A DNA stretch of 64,000 nt from Termitomyces sp. T153 (GCA_018296165.2 JACKQL020000018.1:62001-126000), one strand, 5' to 3'; shown: positions 20,276 through 32,693, numbered from the stretch's first letter. Notes: generated from the sequence alone by a model not told the origin. Program-made: numbers and translations.

Positions 20276-22838
20276 ATGGCTTCAATTTCGACTACACAAG
20301 AGCCCCTGCATGATATCGAGCTTGTAAAAAGCAATGCTACCCCTGATGCAGATTTCACCAAAAGTTTCCAACCTGCTGTCGAACAGTTATCCATATCTGA
20401 TGGTGGTGGCTTTGAAAAGAACCATTTAGTCCATCCAGGTATTCTTGATGAAAATTTTGGTAGCCGGCGCTCCATCGTTCGCAAGTCCAGTCTGGACGAA
20501 ATCAGATCGTCGGCTTGGATACCTGTCCTACCTAAGTCTAGTCTGGACGAAACTAGATTACCGACTCCAGTACCTGTTTCAGTACCTCCCAATTTTCTCC
20601 ACTAGCCTCTACCTGCTAGCGTGGCACCACGCCTCGCAAACAATCCAGAGACAAGTTCCCCAGCGTATGTTGCAATTGACCCCTTCGCACCTTCAGTGGC
20701 ACAGAACATTGCGAACTTCTCTTATTCACCCCATCCTACGACCACGCAATCGCCCGTTCGGCCGTTCATGCGATTTCAGCCTACAGAAGCCCAGAGTGTT
20801 ATCAATGCACCTACGTCAAGTTACATTCTCGCTTTCCTACTGGACACGCTACCACGGCAGATCTACCTGCATTTTCTCCTCACTTTGCCATCACTTTATT
20901 TTTCGCGTGTTGCTCGAACCTTTGAAGAGGCCGAACTGAGCATGCCAGATATAAAGAAAATGGCCACTGTTTCCGCCGATGAGTGCCAGGACCCCCTTTG
21001 CACCCTATCACACAAAACTCTACTTGATTTCCGGCCTGTCGTGCGTCTCAAGGCGTCATGGGAACAGTTTATCGATTCCCTGATGAAGGAATGGAAAGCC
21101 CTCAACCTCGTTTCAGTATTGCTATTATCGTAAGCGTATCCCTAATTACTCCGTGCTTCTTGTTGACTATCTTGTAATTAGTGCAATATTGACGACACTT
21201 CAGATCGATGGTGCTGTAACGGACCCTTACACTCGATACTTCGCCTTTCTGGCCCTCGTGTGTTCTCTAATGAGTCGTCTGTATGGTTGTATTTATATCA
21301 TCAGGTTCAACACAATGCGTAGAACTCACAAAGCAGCAGGATGGGCAGAGGTCAAGGAATTTATTTATGTTTCATAACACCTGAAACTTACCTGAGTCAT
21401 ATTCTAGGAAGCACAAAAGACAAAAACATTCATCTGGTGGAATGTTTGGGTGTTGCTTGCGATGCCTGCCATATGGCTATCATGGTAAGACAACCTTTTG
21501 TTGTTCGGACATGAAAGATCTAGGTCTATTATATTCTACTCAGCCTATGTAATGATCTTTGTCTGGCGTACTGGGACGGCCAGTAGTGCTGTACTACAAA
21601 TCACACCACTCGCCGCACTCGGGCCTCGCCTCGCCATCACTTTGACTTTCATCCTAGGCCTTGTCTACTTGTGCCTCATCATCAGGGAATTTCGTCGATA
21701 TGGAGTTGCAATGGACAAAGCCTGGAGAAAGAGAGTCCTAGAATGGAAAGAGACCTCACAGAATAATTACGAGGCTACACTCAACAGAAGATCATCCCCC
21801 AACCAAGGAAGAGCATTTCAAAATCAGAAAGGATCATCCCCTTGGCTGGTGGGTTCAGTCCCTGGTGAAGGAGGACCATATCCCTGGGGAGCGAGTCCCT
21901 TTATCCCTCCACCGCTGAGTTACACCAAAATATCAGTCGATCCATCGCAATCGGTCCCCTTCATCCCACCACCATTGGTTTATACCCAAACATTGGTCAA
22001 TTCCTCGCAATCGCTTAGGCCTCGTCCTTTAGGTCCGTCGTACCGGCCTGAGCAAGATCATTCTCGAGTACCTTTCGAAGCAATCAAAATGATGGATTTG
22101 CATGTAAGGCATACATCATATGTCAGACCGCAGTTGTTGGATGAACACAACATAGATGATCTGGCTTGGACGCGATTCACTTTGGTATGTGTCATTAACT
22201 ATCCATAGTACAAGCCGCGGCTCAATCTGACTGTTGTGAAGGATGCCTCCCGAGTTTGGGATGAACAACATCTCCGCTTTCGGCAACATTTCAATAGAAC
22301 ACCAGCCCCTCGTCCTGCGCCACAAGATGTCATCGCACAACTAATTGCAGTATGGAATACCGAATTCTTCTTTCCTCGCGGAACGCAGGCGGTACTCTGT
22401 TTGAAAGAAAAAACCATGTTTGACTCGCATGCGATCTATCTTGTCGACTTGCGACCATCACCAGACAGACACTTGGCTATAATACAGGGTACACAACTCG
22501 CACAACATTTCGGACAAATGCCCGCAGGACTTCAGTGTATCTATTTTTACGATCCTGTGCCACCTTTTGGTGATCTGGAACAGCCAATATTCCGACCCCT
22601 TCATGTGCTCGCGGGTACATCCTCGAGGTCGAGTTCAAAGCACCTGTTACTGTCTAATGCCAGGTCTGTTGGAGGTCACGAAAAAAGTTCCATTGATGAG
22701 GATGGGCATGGTGAACGAGTAGCCAGTTTATCTCCTCAGTTGGATTTGCGTTCTGATAAACTGAGCCCGAGAAAACATGCTACAGAAACTCCTGTAGCCG
22801 GCAAAGAGCAGGAGAAATGCACTTTCGACGCTACCTGA
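20276..22838 (+). CDS. Multi-exon membrane protein of an Agaricomycete family
   Basis: Begins MASISTTQEPLHD. The conserved core includes IDPFAPSVAQNIANFSYSP, FIDSLMKEWKALNLVSVLLL, hydrophobic helices around 21100-21310 and 21440-21700, and IIREFRRYG. Introns are 21130-21181 (GTAAGC...TTAG), 21351-21407 (GTCAAG...CTAG) and probably 21485-21523 (39 nt); reading frames join at each. An in-frame TAG at 20603-20605 is either a nonsense change or removed with a 36-nt GTACCT...CACTAG intron. The junction near 22190-22207 is unresolved: reading continues after an AG at 22207, but the only obvious donor would give a 24-nt intron. I recall relatives in mushroom genomes as uncharacterised membrane proteins. 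The role is unknown. Confidence 0.65.
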
Positions 22839-22869
22839 TCGCAATGTTTCTCAGAGTGATGGGGAGACA

Positions 22870-23549
22870 CATCAACATGACTGGTATTCTACAGAGTACA
22901 ATATAGATCATCTTGCGGGACGACCAAAAGACTGGAGATCGGATTATGGGCTACAGAGGACCATTATTCCTGGAACAAGGACTAGTATCGATGGCACGTT
23001 CTGCTCTGTATCCTTGCTATAATCGAAGTCAACACTGCTGATTCATCGGCGAGTAATTTTAAAGATCCAATCAAACGTACAATTTTCGAAACCCTCTCTT
23101 ACATCGACTCAAACACATGTGTCATATACGACCTGCGCTTCTTCCCAGACCCACAAACCCTCTCTTTCCCCATTCTCGGACGTACCTACAACCACATCGA
23201 CTTCGCCCAACTCGCGACGAACCCGCCAGTCAGCTACATGCGGTTATTCCACCCTCTCCTTCCATGGCACATTGACGTGTACAAGAAGATCGATAATGGC
23301 ATCATGGTGGAAGATGTGATTATGCAGGTGTACTTGGCGCTGCAGTCGCAGATTGGTGCGAGACATTATTTTAATGAGGAGTTAGGGAATGAGACTAGGG
23401 AGAGGATTGTGAGGGCGTACGAGCGGAGGACGTGAGGGAGTAATGAGAAGTGGAATGGGATCAGGCGGGTGGATTATTTGGAGGATAAGATCATGTTCGT
23501 GGGTCTTGTCAGAAATAAGGACGGGCTATGGGAGATACAGACGCAATGA
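22870..23549 (+). pseudogene. DUF6699-type gene with one in-frame stop
   Basis: An N-terminal piece reads STEYNIDHLAGRPKDW (about 22890-22945). After a probable intron the main part (about 23020-23549) reads TCVIYDLRFFPDPQTL, FAQLATNPPVSYMRLFHP, LPWHIDVYKK, RHYFNEELGN and RRVDYLEDKIMFVGLVRN, the usual DUF6699 layout. A TGA at 23433-23435 interrupts the frame, but homology continues in frame to TGA at 23547-23549. A CGA-to-TGA change would explain it. A true early end at 23435 is possible, although the LEDKIMFVGL tail is characteristic of the family. The function of DUF6699 is unknown. Confidence 0.72.
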
Positions 23550-23799
23550 GAACAGGTATGTAATGACAAGGTTTAGGCCTCGAGGGTTTCTTTTAGAAGA
23601 GACTGATCATTGTGGAAGTGACTTCGGAGAGATCATAGATTAATCGTGTAGATTTACATGTCGATACTGGCTGTATGATTGAAAAATGGACCTTTCTATA
23701 CGCGATTGCATTTTGAGTTTCCTTGGAAGGTACAACTTTCCGCAATGGATGGGAAAGTGATGGGATGGTGAGTTAAAACCTACTTCATCGTCACACAAC

Positions 23800-25960
23800 A
23801 AGCTTACCCCTGAGCCATGCCCGAGACGACGATTTGAAGGGAGTGGAGAGTGGAGAACACCATAGTGGAGCTTGGAGCCATTTCGTAAGGGGGTCGATGG
23901 CTTCGTAATACTAACAGTCTATTAGTTTGACTTGAAATTCGGAAAGGAGTGAAAGAGAAACGCACATCACGACAATACTCACAATCCCCTGCTTCCATCC
24001 GTTTCCTATATCCCTCATTCCCCTTACGACCTGGTCATGTTGAAAATCAAACTCCCCGTCCCAGAGAAGGGACAATCTCAAATCGGAAATTGATAGTCGT
24101 GCTGTCCTTAGGCTTGAAATCATGAGAAGATATGTATGAAAAAGGAAAAAGAGAGGCTTACGCAGTCAGTGACTTTTACCGCCCGGCCTTTATACACCGA
24201 GTAGTCTTCGATGTGCTTTTAAGCCATCAAAGGAGGGTTGGCAAGCGTCGACGAGACTACCTCGATATCCACATCTGGTCGTCTTTCGCTTTGCTTGCCC
24301 TTCTCTCTTTTTTTTTCCCCCGTTGCTCTATCGCAGATTTAGTTCAAGAAGCGTCGTCACCTGATTTTTGCCACCCTCATCAGCTTCCTCGCCCGCAAAC
24401 TCTCTTCGTCCCGGCTCGATACCACCTTTCGGTCGTGCGGAAACGCAGGTCTGGCAAGAAGGTCCGGCCCAGCTTGAGTGGCTAAATTGGGGATTGTACG
24501 AGTGAAGTCTTAGCCGGACGCATAGAACACGGCGTCGGGTCGAGGAATGGCAGCGAAAAATACTGGAGAAAAGGTTTAGAAAAGTGAACGAGTTCAGTAG
24601 TCATCAGACAAGAGGAACGCACACTTTGGCTTTGAGAATCCGGTTCTGCTTCGGATGACAAGATCGATGATGGGGACATGGGCATTATTGGCATTGTGCG
24701 CCCGGCCTAGGGTGGTAATGCAGGTGTGATGATGGGTGAAGGGGGTGGGAATGGTGTTCTCCTTGAGCGTTAAGGCTGAAAATTGCTCAGTGAGGATTAT
24801 GATTCTAGAGTGACGGAGAAGCTTACTCTGTGAATCCTCTTCTGTCCCTGGCGAGACCCCATTTTGTTGTCGCGGGGGCAGAGACGACCCTGGTATGCAT
24901 TCAGCCTGCCTACCGAATCGAAAGTATCGCGATGACAAAAAGACGTACCCAGTTTCAATTTCCTGCGTGATGTGAGTACTGGCACTTCAGGGGCGGGCGA
25001 CGGTGACGGGATTAAAGACAAGTGGGCTTTCTGGAGGACGAAGAGGAAGAGATGGTGTTGTTCGAAACGAGAACGATATGTGAAGAGGAAGGCACTTTTG
25101 CTTGACCCACCAAGTCGAGGAATTTATTTGCGAGATGATTAGAAAGACCACAGTCTGCGATTAACGAGGTGAAGCAAATTCATGTCTACAGGACTAGGGG
25201 TGGTGAAATTCGCATTATTTGTGGATACTGGTTCTTTGGGGTAGAGGACACGGTACTGCACTTTTATTAAAGAGGTTAGGCAATAAACCCTTCATACGAG
25301 CCACAGCATCTAATCCGTAGGGAAGGTATGCAATTAGTTGTCAATTGCAGGTGTGCGGACGTGAGTGGTGGGAGAGTTTGGTTCTCCTTGTTCTCGATCC
25401 TGCCAAGAGGCAGTGGCTTGGGGAACGGAAAAGGTGTAGGATCTGTATCGAGAGGATTTGCATGAGCGATGATCATAGAAACAAAAACGAGAGTCATACC
25501 TTCCGTCCTCCTCAATCTCCATTAATACTCTCTTCTTCATCACAAGTCTCTTCTCAAGCCTCCTCTTATTCTGTTCCTCATTCATGCCCTTCTTGTTTCC
25601 TTTTCGAAATTCTCTCCCGTCTTCATATCTTCTTCGAATAGCCCTTCTTTCACCTTCCACCACGCATAGTCGAGCTTTGTACCGCTCAGCTTTGATGTCT
25701 AGGAGGTCTTCGTACCGATCTTGGAGTTGTACAAGTTCTTCTTCGAGGCCAGAGATAGTGCTTGTTGCTCGAGACACGGCAGTTCTTTTAAGTGTCAATC
25801 AGGATATATATATATATATATATATAGCAGTCGAGAGACTAGATATGATAACTCACTTGTTTTCATGATCTGGCTTGCTTCCGGAGAATTTATTCGCTCC
25901 AACAGAGTTTATTATCAGCATGGAGCTATCAAACTCTTCGCTATTCTTATGACACGGAGG
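23800..25960 (-). CDS. Possible multi-exon coiled-coil gene(s), unrecognised
   Basis: A minus-strand exon at about 25505-25797 reads SRATSTISGLEEELVQLQDR, then a highly charged Lys/Arg/Glu stretch typical of a coiled coil. An upstream exon (about 25850-25930, NKFSGSKPDHEN) joins it in frame across a GT-AG intron that holds a TA microsatellite (about 25806-25826). A Pro-rich exon (about 25330-25450) may follow. Further exon-like pieces lie at 24482-24940 (Ser-rich) and 23911-24123 (LRLSLLWDGEFDFQHDQVVR, ending at a GTGAGT donor). I cannot show that these belong to one gene and do not recognise a family. Confidence 0.35.
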
Positions 25961-26399
25961 GTCAAAAGCTGGAACTTATCAAGAAATAGCTGCCTGCCTA
26001 CCTCTCCTCCCTCCGGCCACTGAGTCCCTTATCAACCATCCTCACCTCCCCTAACACCTCCATCAACCTCACATCCCCCTAACACCTCCATCAACCTCAC
26101 ATCCTACCCCAAACACCCCCAATACGACACTTGCTGTCCCGCAAACATCAATAGCCTTCTGCGCCTCCAATACATTGCGGAACCCGATTATGCGAGCGTT
26201 TTTTGCCGGCGTTACGCTTCGTAGTGCTGCTTGAGGCTCATCGTTCGCTTCTTGAAGACGTGCAGTTTTTTGGTCCTTTTGAGAGAGTGAGGCGAGGGCG
26301 TCACGTGGGCGGTCGGTTTTGCGTTACATTGTATTATGTTGACTGCACGACATTGCACAGTTGATTGGGATGAAGAGATTGACATGATTTCAATTTCCG

Positions 26400-26735
26400 G
26401 AAAGCATATTATGTCCTCCGAGCTCCAAGTAACCCACCTTCCGGATCCCGCTCCCTCCGCTCATACGCTCTGACAATCTTCTCCCCAATCCCACTCCCCA
26501 ACTCGTTGAAGTAATGCCTTGCATAAACCTGTGTTTGCAGCTCGAGGTACACCTGCATGGCTCATCTGGTCGACTGGCGGGTTTGTCGCGAGTTGCACGA
26601 AGTCAATGTAGTTGTAGATCATCCGAGGATGGGTTAGTGTTAGCGTTTGTGGGTCTGGAAAGAAGCGTCGGTCGTACGTGACACATGGGTCTGAGGGTTT
26701 GTAAGAGAATATTTTGTAAATTACTGAGGATCCAG
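26400..26735 (-). pseudogene. Inverted, internally deleted copy of the DUF6699 gene
   Basis: On the minus strand the sequence reads DPCVTYDRRFFPDPQTL, then YNYIDFVQLATNPPV, then jumps in a different frame to MQVYLELQTQ, ARHYFNEL and KIVRAYERRE. This parallels 23060-23435, but the segment for MRLFHPLLPWHIDVY is missing and the frame shifts at the deletion. It lies about 3 kb from the plus-strand gene in inverted orientation, so the two are likely local duplicates. Confidence 0.75.
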
Positions 26736-27572
26736 ATATTAACTCGCATCCGAAAACATATGATTAAAGGAAAAACAACCTTCAACTTCCGAGCTACGCG
26801 AATTCTGGAAACAAATGTCTTCTCCCGCTTCATAATCCGACCTTCAATCGTTCGATCGTCCTGCAAGACTACCATTAATCAAACTCGGGACGAAAGCCGT
26901 GTCGATTTGAATTGGGCGCTGCATCGCTCTTAGAGATCTTTTGAGTGGTCAGCTTGCCTTCCTCCATCGCTAGTTACAGAAATCGCCACAGTACGTAGGG
27001 GTGTGACCGGTTTGACCGGTTTGTCAGGGTTGTTCAGCCGATGGAGGATATGGTTTTTCCGGAGCTACGATCTGTGGTTGGGTCAATGGATCATAATATT
27101 ACACAAGGGTACAAGTGACAGCGATGCGAGGCCCAAGCCTGAGTGCAGTGAGCAGTTCGATTTAGGGTACAATATCTTCAGTTGTTCCAGTACACCAGAC
27201 AAAAGTTATTACACTGATTAATATCACGCAAGACAGTCAACATTTTTTCTGGATTGAGCCAAATTCGTAAAAAATTTCATGAAAGATGAGGGACTTGTAC
27301 GGGGGTACATAGATCATTGGCAAAGGAACGAAAATAAATTTGAAGGATATCACAAGGACAACGAGGGTTTGAATATAGAAAGAAAGCGTATTCACCAAAC
27401 TCAGGCACAATGATATAACATCCCCTGCGATGACAACGTAAGGTTGATACAACCAGAGCTGTAGTTACAGCGCACAGGGCATATTGGCCTGGAGATGCTG
27501 CTTGACAGATCAGTCACCTTCAAGTTTCTTGATACAACCCCAAGAAATACTTACTCTACCCAATGGCACGGT
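26736..27572. other. Spacer, no gene seen
   Basis: Only short frames without recognisable motifs. Composition matches the surrounding CpG-normal block. Confidence 0.4.
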
Positions 27573-27924
27573 TCAGACATCATAGCATGGTGCATTATCT
27601 TGACAATCAACATCGTTCGTACAATATACCTTTTCCTCGGTCCAGCACCATTCACCCTCCACCGTGGTCCACTTCCAGCAAGAATGAGGATAGACTAATG
27701 TACCACAGTGGGCTTCTCCGGGTGTTACTTTAGGAGCAAGTCTATGAGAATTAATCAAACAATCAGCAAATATTACCATGTGAAGTCTGGTTACATATTT
27801 ACGCTGTGTCAGTAGTAGACGGAGAGTTGATGTTGCGCTTGATAATTGTATCTGAGGGACTTCCAACAACAGCTTGGGTGAGGCTGAAGAGAGCGATGAC
27901 GCAGGCTTGGAATTTGAGTCGCAT
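27573..27924 (-). CDS. Small secreted cysteine-rich protein
   Basis: Two exons, 27803-27924 and 27573-27741, with a 61-nt intron 27742-27802 (GTAAAT...CATAG); the frame joins as GC|A. The product is 96 residues. It starts with a signal peptide MRLKFQACVIALFSLTQAVVG (hydrophobic core followed by small residues), then a dibasic KR near residue 30 that could be a Kex2 site. The mature part has six cysteines in HCG, SCW, WCW, YCT, DCQ and PCY contexts, enough for three disulfides, and several Trp. Length, secretion signal and cysteine content fit fungal small secreted proteins (effector-like or wall-associated). No named family is recognised. The ATG is the first after an upstream AT-rich stretch. 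Confidence 0.78.
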
Positions 27925-28480
27925 ATGTAGTGTGAAAAACGTTGAGGGTGAACTTCGACTTGGAGATCAAGAGTGCATAGCAGGTGCTTTATATGTCAAA
28001 GATTACGAGACTTCTTGGTCGTTTCTTACATGGAAAGTTCCTTCCGCAACAAACGTCAAAGGGTTGTTCTTGGATACTTGGTCATGTCTGCATGTGCCAA
28101 TGAATATTAGATACACGCCGATAATGGAACCACTGAAGAGTGACTCTGAGTGAGGTGTCAAGTGGCCGAGCTAATATCAGAAATGCGCCAACCAGAACGA
28201 TACACCACACTGTAAGGATATTTGACACGGTATACCTACACATAAGCCTTCTTTGTCGTTTCACAGCGGGAAGGTTCTTTCTTCAGTAATTTTCGAAGGT
28301 TTGTTCCGTGCGATGGTCAAGGTGTCTTCATGTGAATATATCGGAAATGCGACAAACAGAACGATACACCGCACTCTGGAAGGATTTTGAAACGGAAAAC
28401 CTACGCCTAAGCCAAGCCTTCTTCGTCGTTTTCTACATGGAAGGTTCTTCCCCAAGCAAACCGTCGAAGGGTATTATGCA
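27925..28480. repeat. Tandem diverged repeats upstream of the secreted-protein gene
   Basis: About 28172-28261 and 28337-28433 are direct repeats (ATATC(A/G)GAAATGCG...AGAACGATACACC(A/G)CACT...CTTCTT(T/C)GTCGTTT). A third, weaker echo (CTTCTTGGTCGTTTCTTACATGGAA) is at 28010-28050. They end just 5' of the small secreted protein gene and may represent lost paralogue fragments or promoter repeats. Confidence 0.5.
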
Positions 28481-31149
28481 TGTATCGTAATCACTACTCC
28501 ACACCTTCATGGCGGAGAAAGCTGGTGTATGCTGATGAATGTTATCCGATCTCGAGGCGGGAAATAGCAGACCTGCAAGAATGAAGTAACGTAAGAATTG
28601 AACACCAATGGTCAGCTATATTGATTGCTAATGAACAAGCAAATATCGATGTCTTCATGCGATGAATGTTATAGTTAGTGCTCACATTCAATGTAAGTCT
28701 ACGAGAGGTCTTGTCAACTTCTTCTTTGATCCCCCCTGCTTCTTCATGCATACCAGACTACATCCTGCAACCGACCACTGTTCACCTATCCACGGCGAGA
28801 TTTCCCTCCCACCCCGGAGCCACCAAGTCCAACGAGATCGAGATTTTATTCTGCGTCGCGAGCCAAGGTAGTGTGCATCCATCAGATCAATAAAGGATGA
28901 ACGCATTGATTCAATCGACTAGAATACAAAACCACTCTCCCTCTCGTTCATCAGCTCATCCAATGACTCCTTCTTCCCCGGTGCAAGCACAAAAATCGCG
29001 CAGGCGAGTGTCTATGGTCAATTTCAGGACGTAAGTTTATAGGAGGATCTAGCGTTCATCCATCCCAAGATTTTTCCATGCATCCATCACGAGAATTACG
29101 ATCAGCCGATGCTAATCACGGCGGTCGAGAGGCCAACACCATCGCCGTATCCTCGGCACATCGAGTTTACCTTCTCAGACCTCCAGCCGGCACAACACCA
29201 ACAATGCACCACCTCGCCTACCCGATCGCCCACACATCACCTTTGCACACGTTTTTCGGTCATTCGCCCTGCGTGCATATAATGCTACTGACTGTGATAA
29301 AACACCTAGACGGTTGAGTGTCAATTGACCTGGGCGTGGAGAGGAGAGGGTGATGTTCATGGAGGGGATGCATGTATTGGGACTCAGTATCGGTATAATG
29401 CGGAGCGTGAGCGTCGTGACTGGCGGTGTGTTGCGGGCTCGAAGTAAGGTGCTGGAGGTGGAGGTGGCAGGGTAGGACTGTTGTAGTGTAGGGTTGCTGC
29501 GACGGCGGGGCTGAACCGTGTAGAGGGATGGCTAGGCGGACAACATACGGCTAGTGGAAAGGATTGGATAAGGGAAGGCCGGAAGGGGCAAACACGCACT
29601 AGGGGCCGAGTAAGGCGTGTCGAGGACGGAACAGGGCACGGTGCCTCACGACCAGACATGGTTGTGGTTGTACCCGCTGTTCGCGGAGCTGGCAGGAGAG
29701 CGGGGGTACGAGTAGGAGTGTACGGTTGATTTTGGGGTTGAGTACATGTTGGCACAAGGGCCAAGTCAGAAAGCGAAATTTCGAGGACAAGCCGTGGCGG
29801 AAACTCGACGATGAATAGTACGATTCTGCCACGTTTCCTTCATGATACCCGCATCTTTCATGCATACATAGGGCCAACACCGATATATCTTGACTTAGGA
29901 CGTCCGCCCGCCCGCTGCCTGCCATGTAGGGCTGCACTTGAACGTAAATAGAGACTCCCAAAACACCAGGTGAGGGCAGATCCATTCATAACTCGCCCTC
30001 CTACTACCCGCTATCCCTGCCTGACAGGATCTTTGACCTCGATATTTCGATGATCTTTTGAGGATGGAATCAAGTGGCGGGTGGCTTTATGCGTCCATTG
30101 TGGTGTAGGCGGGCGGAGAATAATGAGATGTGTGGTCGTTAGGTGTTCGATTCAGATGGCAGGAAATTTTGCGAGGGTGTGCCTGAGTTTGGCGTGCGCA
30201 AGAGCAGCCCATGGAGGATGAACGTTAACAACGAGTTCGCGCGACGGCGTTCTTGAAGCGGTACAGTGGAACGCGCTACAACATGCATGGAGGTGAGGTG
30301 CACATCAACGAATAGACGACGGCAAGAGTATTCGATTTTTGTAGAGTCCGTTGCATGAACGCAGACCCAGTTTTCAACACATGACGCGAGCAAAATCCCT
30401 CATTGCTGGAGAGATCGACCTCAGTCTAAGCACTACCTCCTTTTCGACTACGTACCGCGTTCCCATCGCCTACGGAACAGAAACTCAGGATATAACGATG
30501 ACGCGTTCCCCTGACCCACTCCTCGCCATGGACAGAACAAGATAAAGCCCTCCTCCAATCTGAATCGTGATTGATGTTCGGCATAGAGTCTAGGAAAGAA
30601 CCTCGACGTGAATCGAGAGATAGTAGAGCAAGATCCGAATCCAGCGCCGGCTGGTGCAAAAGTGTCGACCTGGCTTGAAAAAGGGGAGGACGTGTAGAGC
30701 GGTGCAGGGGAATTCGAGTGAGAATAAAAGGCATTCAATGTGCCGGACTTTTCTATGCGTAGGGTAGACGGATGGCAGTTGGAAGGAGCTTGTCAGTCAG
30801 TGAGGGACATCTGTAACAAAAATAATAGACGACCCGCGTTGGCATTGTTTACGCGTACGCGTTGTTTATCAGAACTACAGAAGTTTTTCTTCTGCTGGGG
30901 TTCACAGTGGACGCAGGGTATTGATGTTGACGGTATGCCACCGGAGGAAATAGCTTTCCACCCTAACAATCAGATGATAAGTTTTGCTGGAGCATTGAAT
31001 GACAGATGATCATGATTATACCTCTAGATCATCAAGAGGATATGTCTTTTCCGTTTATAACCTGTTTGTCACCTCGGAAACTGACCATCACTATCACAGA
31101 CTCGGCGTCAGCTCAGGGTGCCATTCGACGATACGGATCAACTTCGAAA
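28481..31149. other. CpG-normal region without a confident gene
   Basis: Several moderately long frames exist on both strands, for example a Pro-rich minus frame at 29384-29764. None carries a motif I recognise or a splice structure I can defend. Plus-strand HLSTARFPSHPGATKSNE at about 28780-28840 may be a remnant of a real exon. Confidence 0.35.
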
Positions 31150-31566
31150 GAATCCATGTTCAACAGCATATGGTTTGCTATCCTCTCTGAATTGAGTCCA
31201 TTCAGCGCTGGTAAGACGAAGAAGTGAGAGAGGTAGAAAATCAGGTGTGCCAAGTCTGAGAATGAAAGTGCTAGTATTACAGTTGAGACACAACGTTGTA
31301 AATTAACTTTACGACGGGCGTATGTAAGGGTATCAGGGGAAGGAAGACGTTTTCAGATGCATTGATAAGATTAGATTGGCAAAGTCTGACAAATTCATTC
31401 AAATTCAGTGACCGCGTCTGAACCTTTCTACATGTAGGCCTCTTGCCATAACTGATGGTCTCAAGCACCGAAGGTCAATCTGTCCCCACCGATCCAGTTG
31501 AGCCGTACACCTTAAACCCAATTCACCGGCCAGGCCGTTGAAGTATGATTTCTGTCGCTTGCTCAT
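31150..31566 (-). pseudogene. 5' part of unrecognised multi-exon gene, copy c
   Basis: ATG at 31566 starts MSKRQKSYFNGLAGELGLRC, matching copy b (53049) and the third copy (63836). Exon 2 follows with LCQSNLINASENVFLP after a GT-AG intron of about 50 nt. Homology to the other copies stops near 31150-31160 and resumes only at about 16640 (3' part), so the gene is split. About 360 bp present in copy b (52270-52620) are absent from both halves. Confidence 0.65.
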
Positions 31567-31719
31567 GAAAACCGTCAGAAAAGCTCAATTAATTTCAGAG
31601 GTAGTATGTGCGTCTCCATGCTTACTGTCTGGCCACTGAATCCATTAGTCCTCAAGATGTTCATCCGTTGTCGCAGCACGTCCTGGTCACTAAAACTTCA
31701 ACAGCCTTGTCTCATTGCG

Positions 31720-32518
31720 AGTGCCGTCTATCCTCGCTTGTCTTGTCTGCACTCCTCACTAACAATCCGTCCAGCGATCTGCGTGCTCTGTCCTTCTTCC
31801 GACAACTCCTACCTTGCCTACCCTTACGGTGCATATTTTTAAGTTGGGGGGCAGAGGGGGGCTGGCCGTGCGGTTGCGGCTGCGGCGCCATCGACGGCAC
31901 AGCTGCCTGCGAGCCCGTCAGAGTCGGTGGACAGCAGAAACAGCTCGCAAGGCCCAGATATGGGGTATGACGCTTTTATAGAAAAGAACCGCGCGTCCAG
32001 TGTCTCGTGCGTTTGCTCCTTGCCTCTCCTTGCTGCACGCTGACTCATCCACGCCCGCAGCTCAACACTCCGGCGCAAATCCCTCCAAATGACTAAATCC
32101 ATCACACACTCAATGGGCGAGAGCTCTGGGAACCGTCGCGCGATTTCGCGTTCTTCAGGCTTCCTACTAGCGGCGCGAGGTGCGTTGTGGCGCTTAGTGG
32201 GTGTGTGCTTGCGTGCTTCCTGCGTTCTTGTTCTTGGTCTTAATCTTTCTCACTTCCGTGCTCACCTCCCGGCTGTCACAGAACAACTCTCCACGTAATG
32301 GTCATATCATCAGACGGATACTTCTATTCCTACATTATCGATCTTGAGCATGGAGGCGAGTGTCAGCTTGTCAAGCAGTATAGGTGCGTTACTCGTGTTC
32401 TCCCTCCTCCCTCCTTCATACACCCACTCGTTTGAACCCTGAACCGACTCTTCTTTCCTTCTTGGCTGTGTGTAGTCTGCTCGATCCCGCGGATATGAAG
32501 GGTGTGGGGACTGAGTGA
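31720..32518 (+). pseudogene. ATG18/PROPPIN (WIPI) pseudogene, copy c
   Basis: Plus strand, divergent from the unrecognised gene. Fragment [10 protein letters not shown] is followed directly by a deletion, then the C-terminal part: [94 protein letters not shown], ending TGA at 32516-32518. GT-AG introns separate these exons. The blade with the lipid-binding FRRG-type motif is deleted here. About 310 bp seen in copy b are missing at 31825-31832. A frame break before LWEPSRD is shared with copy b. PROPPINs bind phosphatidylinositol phosphates in autophagy; this copy cannot make a full protein. Confidence 0.82.
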
Positions 32519-32651
32519 GTGCGCGGAGCGGGTGCGATTCTGGTCCTGGTTCCGGCTTTTTTTTTGAATGTACATACATACATACGGGCGCTTTTCTAAT
32601 TGATATCGATACGACTTTTATGCTTTCTGGTCTTGGACCGCATCTGCCAGG

Positions 32652-32654
<3 letters not shown>

Positions 32655-32693
<39 letters not shown>
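32655..32693 (+). repeat. (TG)n microsatellite
   Basis: About 19 TG units just after the ATG18-like stop codon. Copy b lacks this region, so it was lost there or expanded here. Confidence 0.95.

Noticed and set aside
29384..29985. Minus-strand Pro/Arg-rich gene
   Set aside because: Two overlapping frames with low-complexity composition, no splice support and no second copy to compare.
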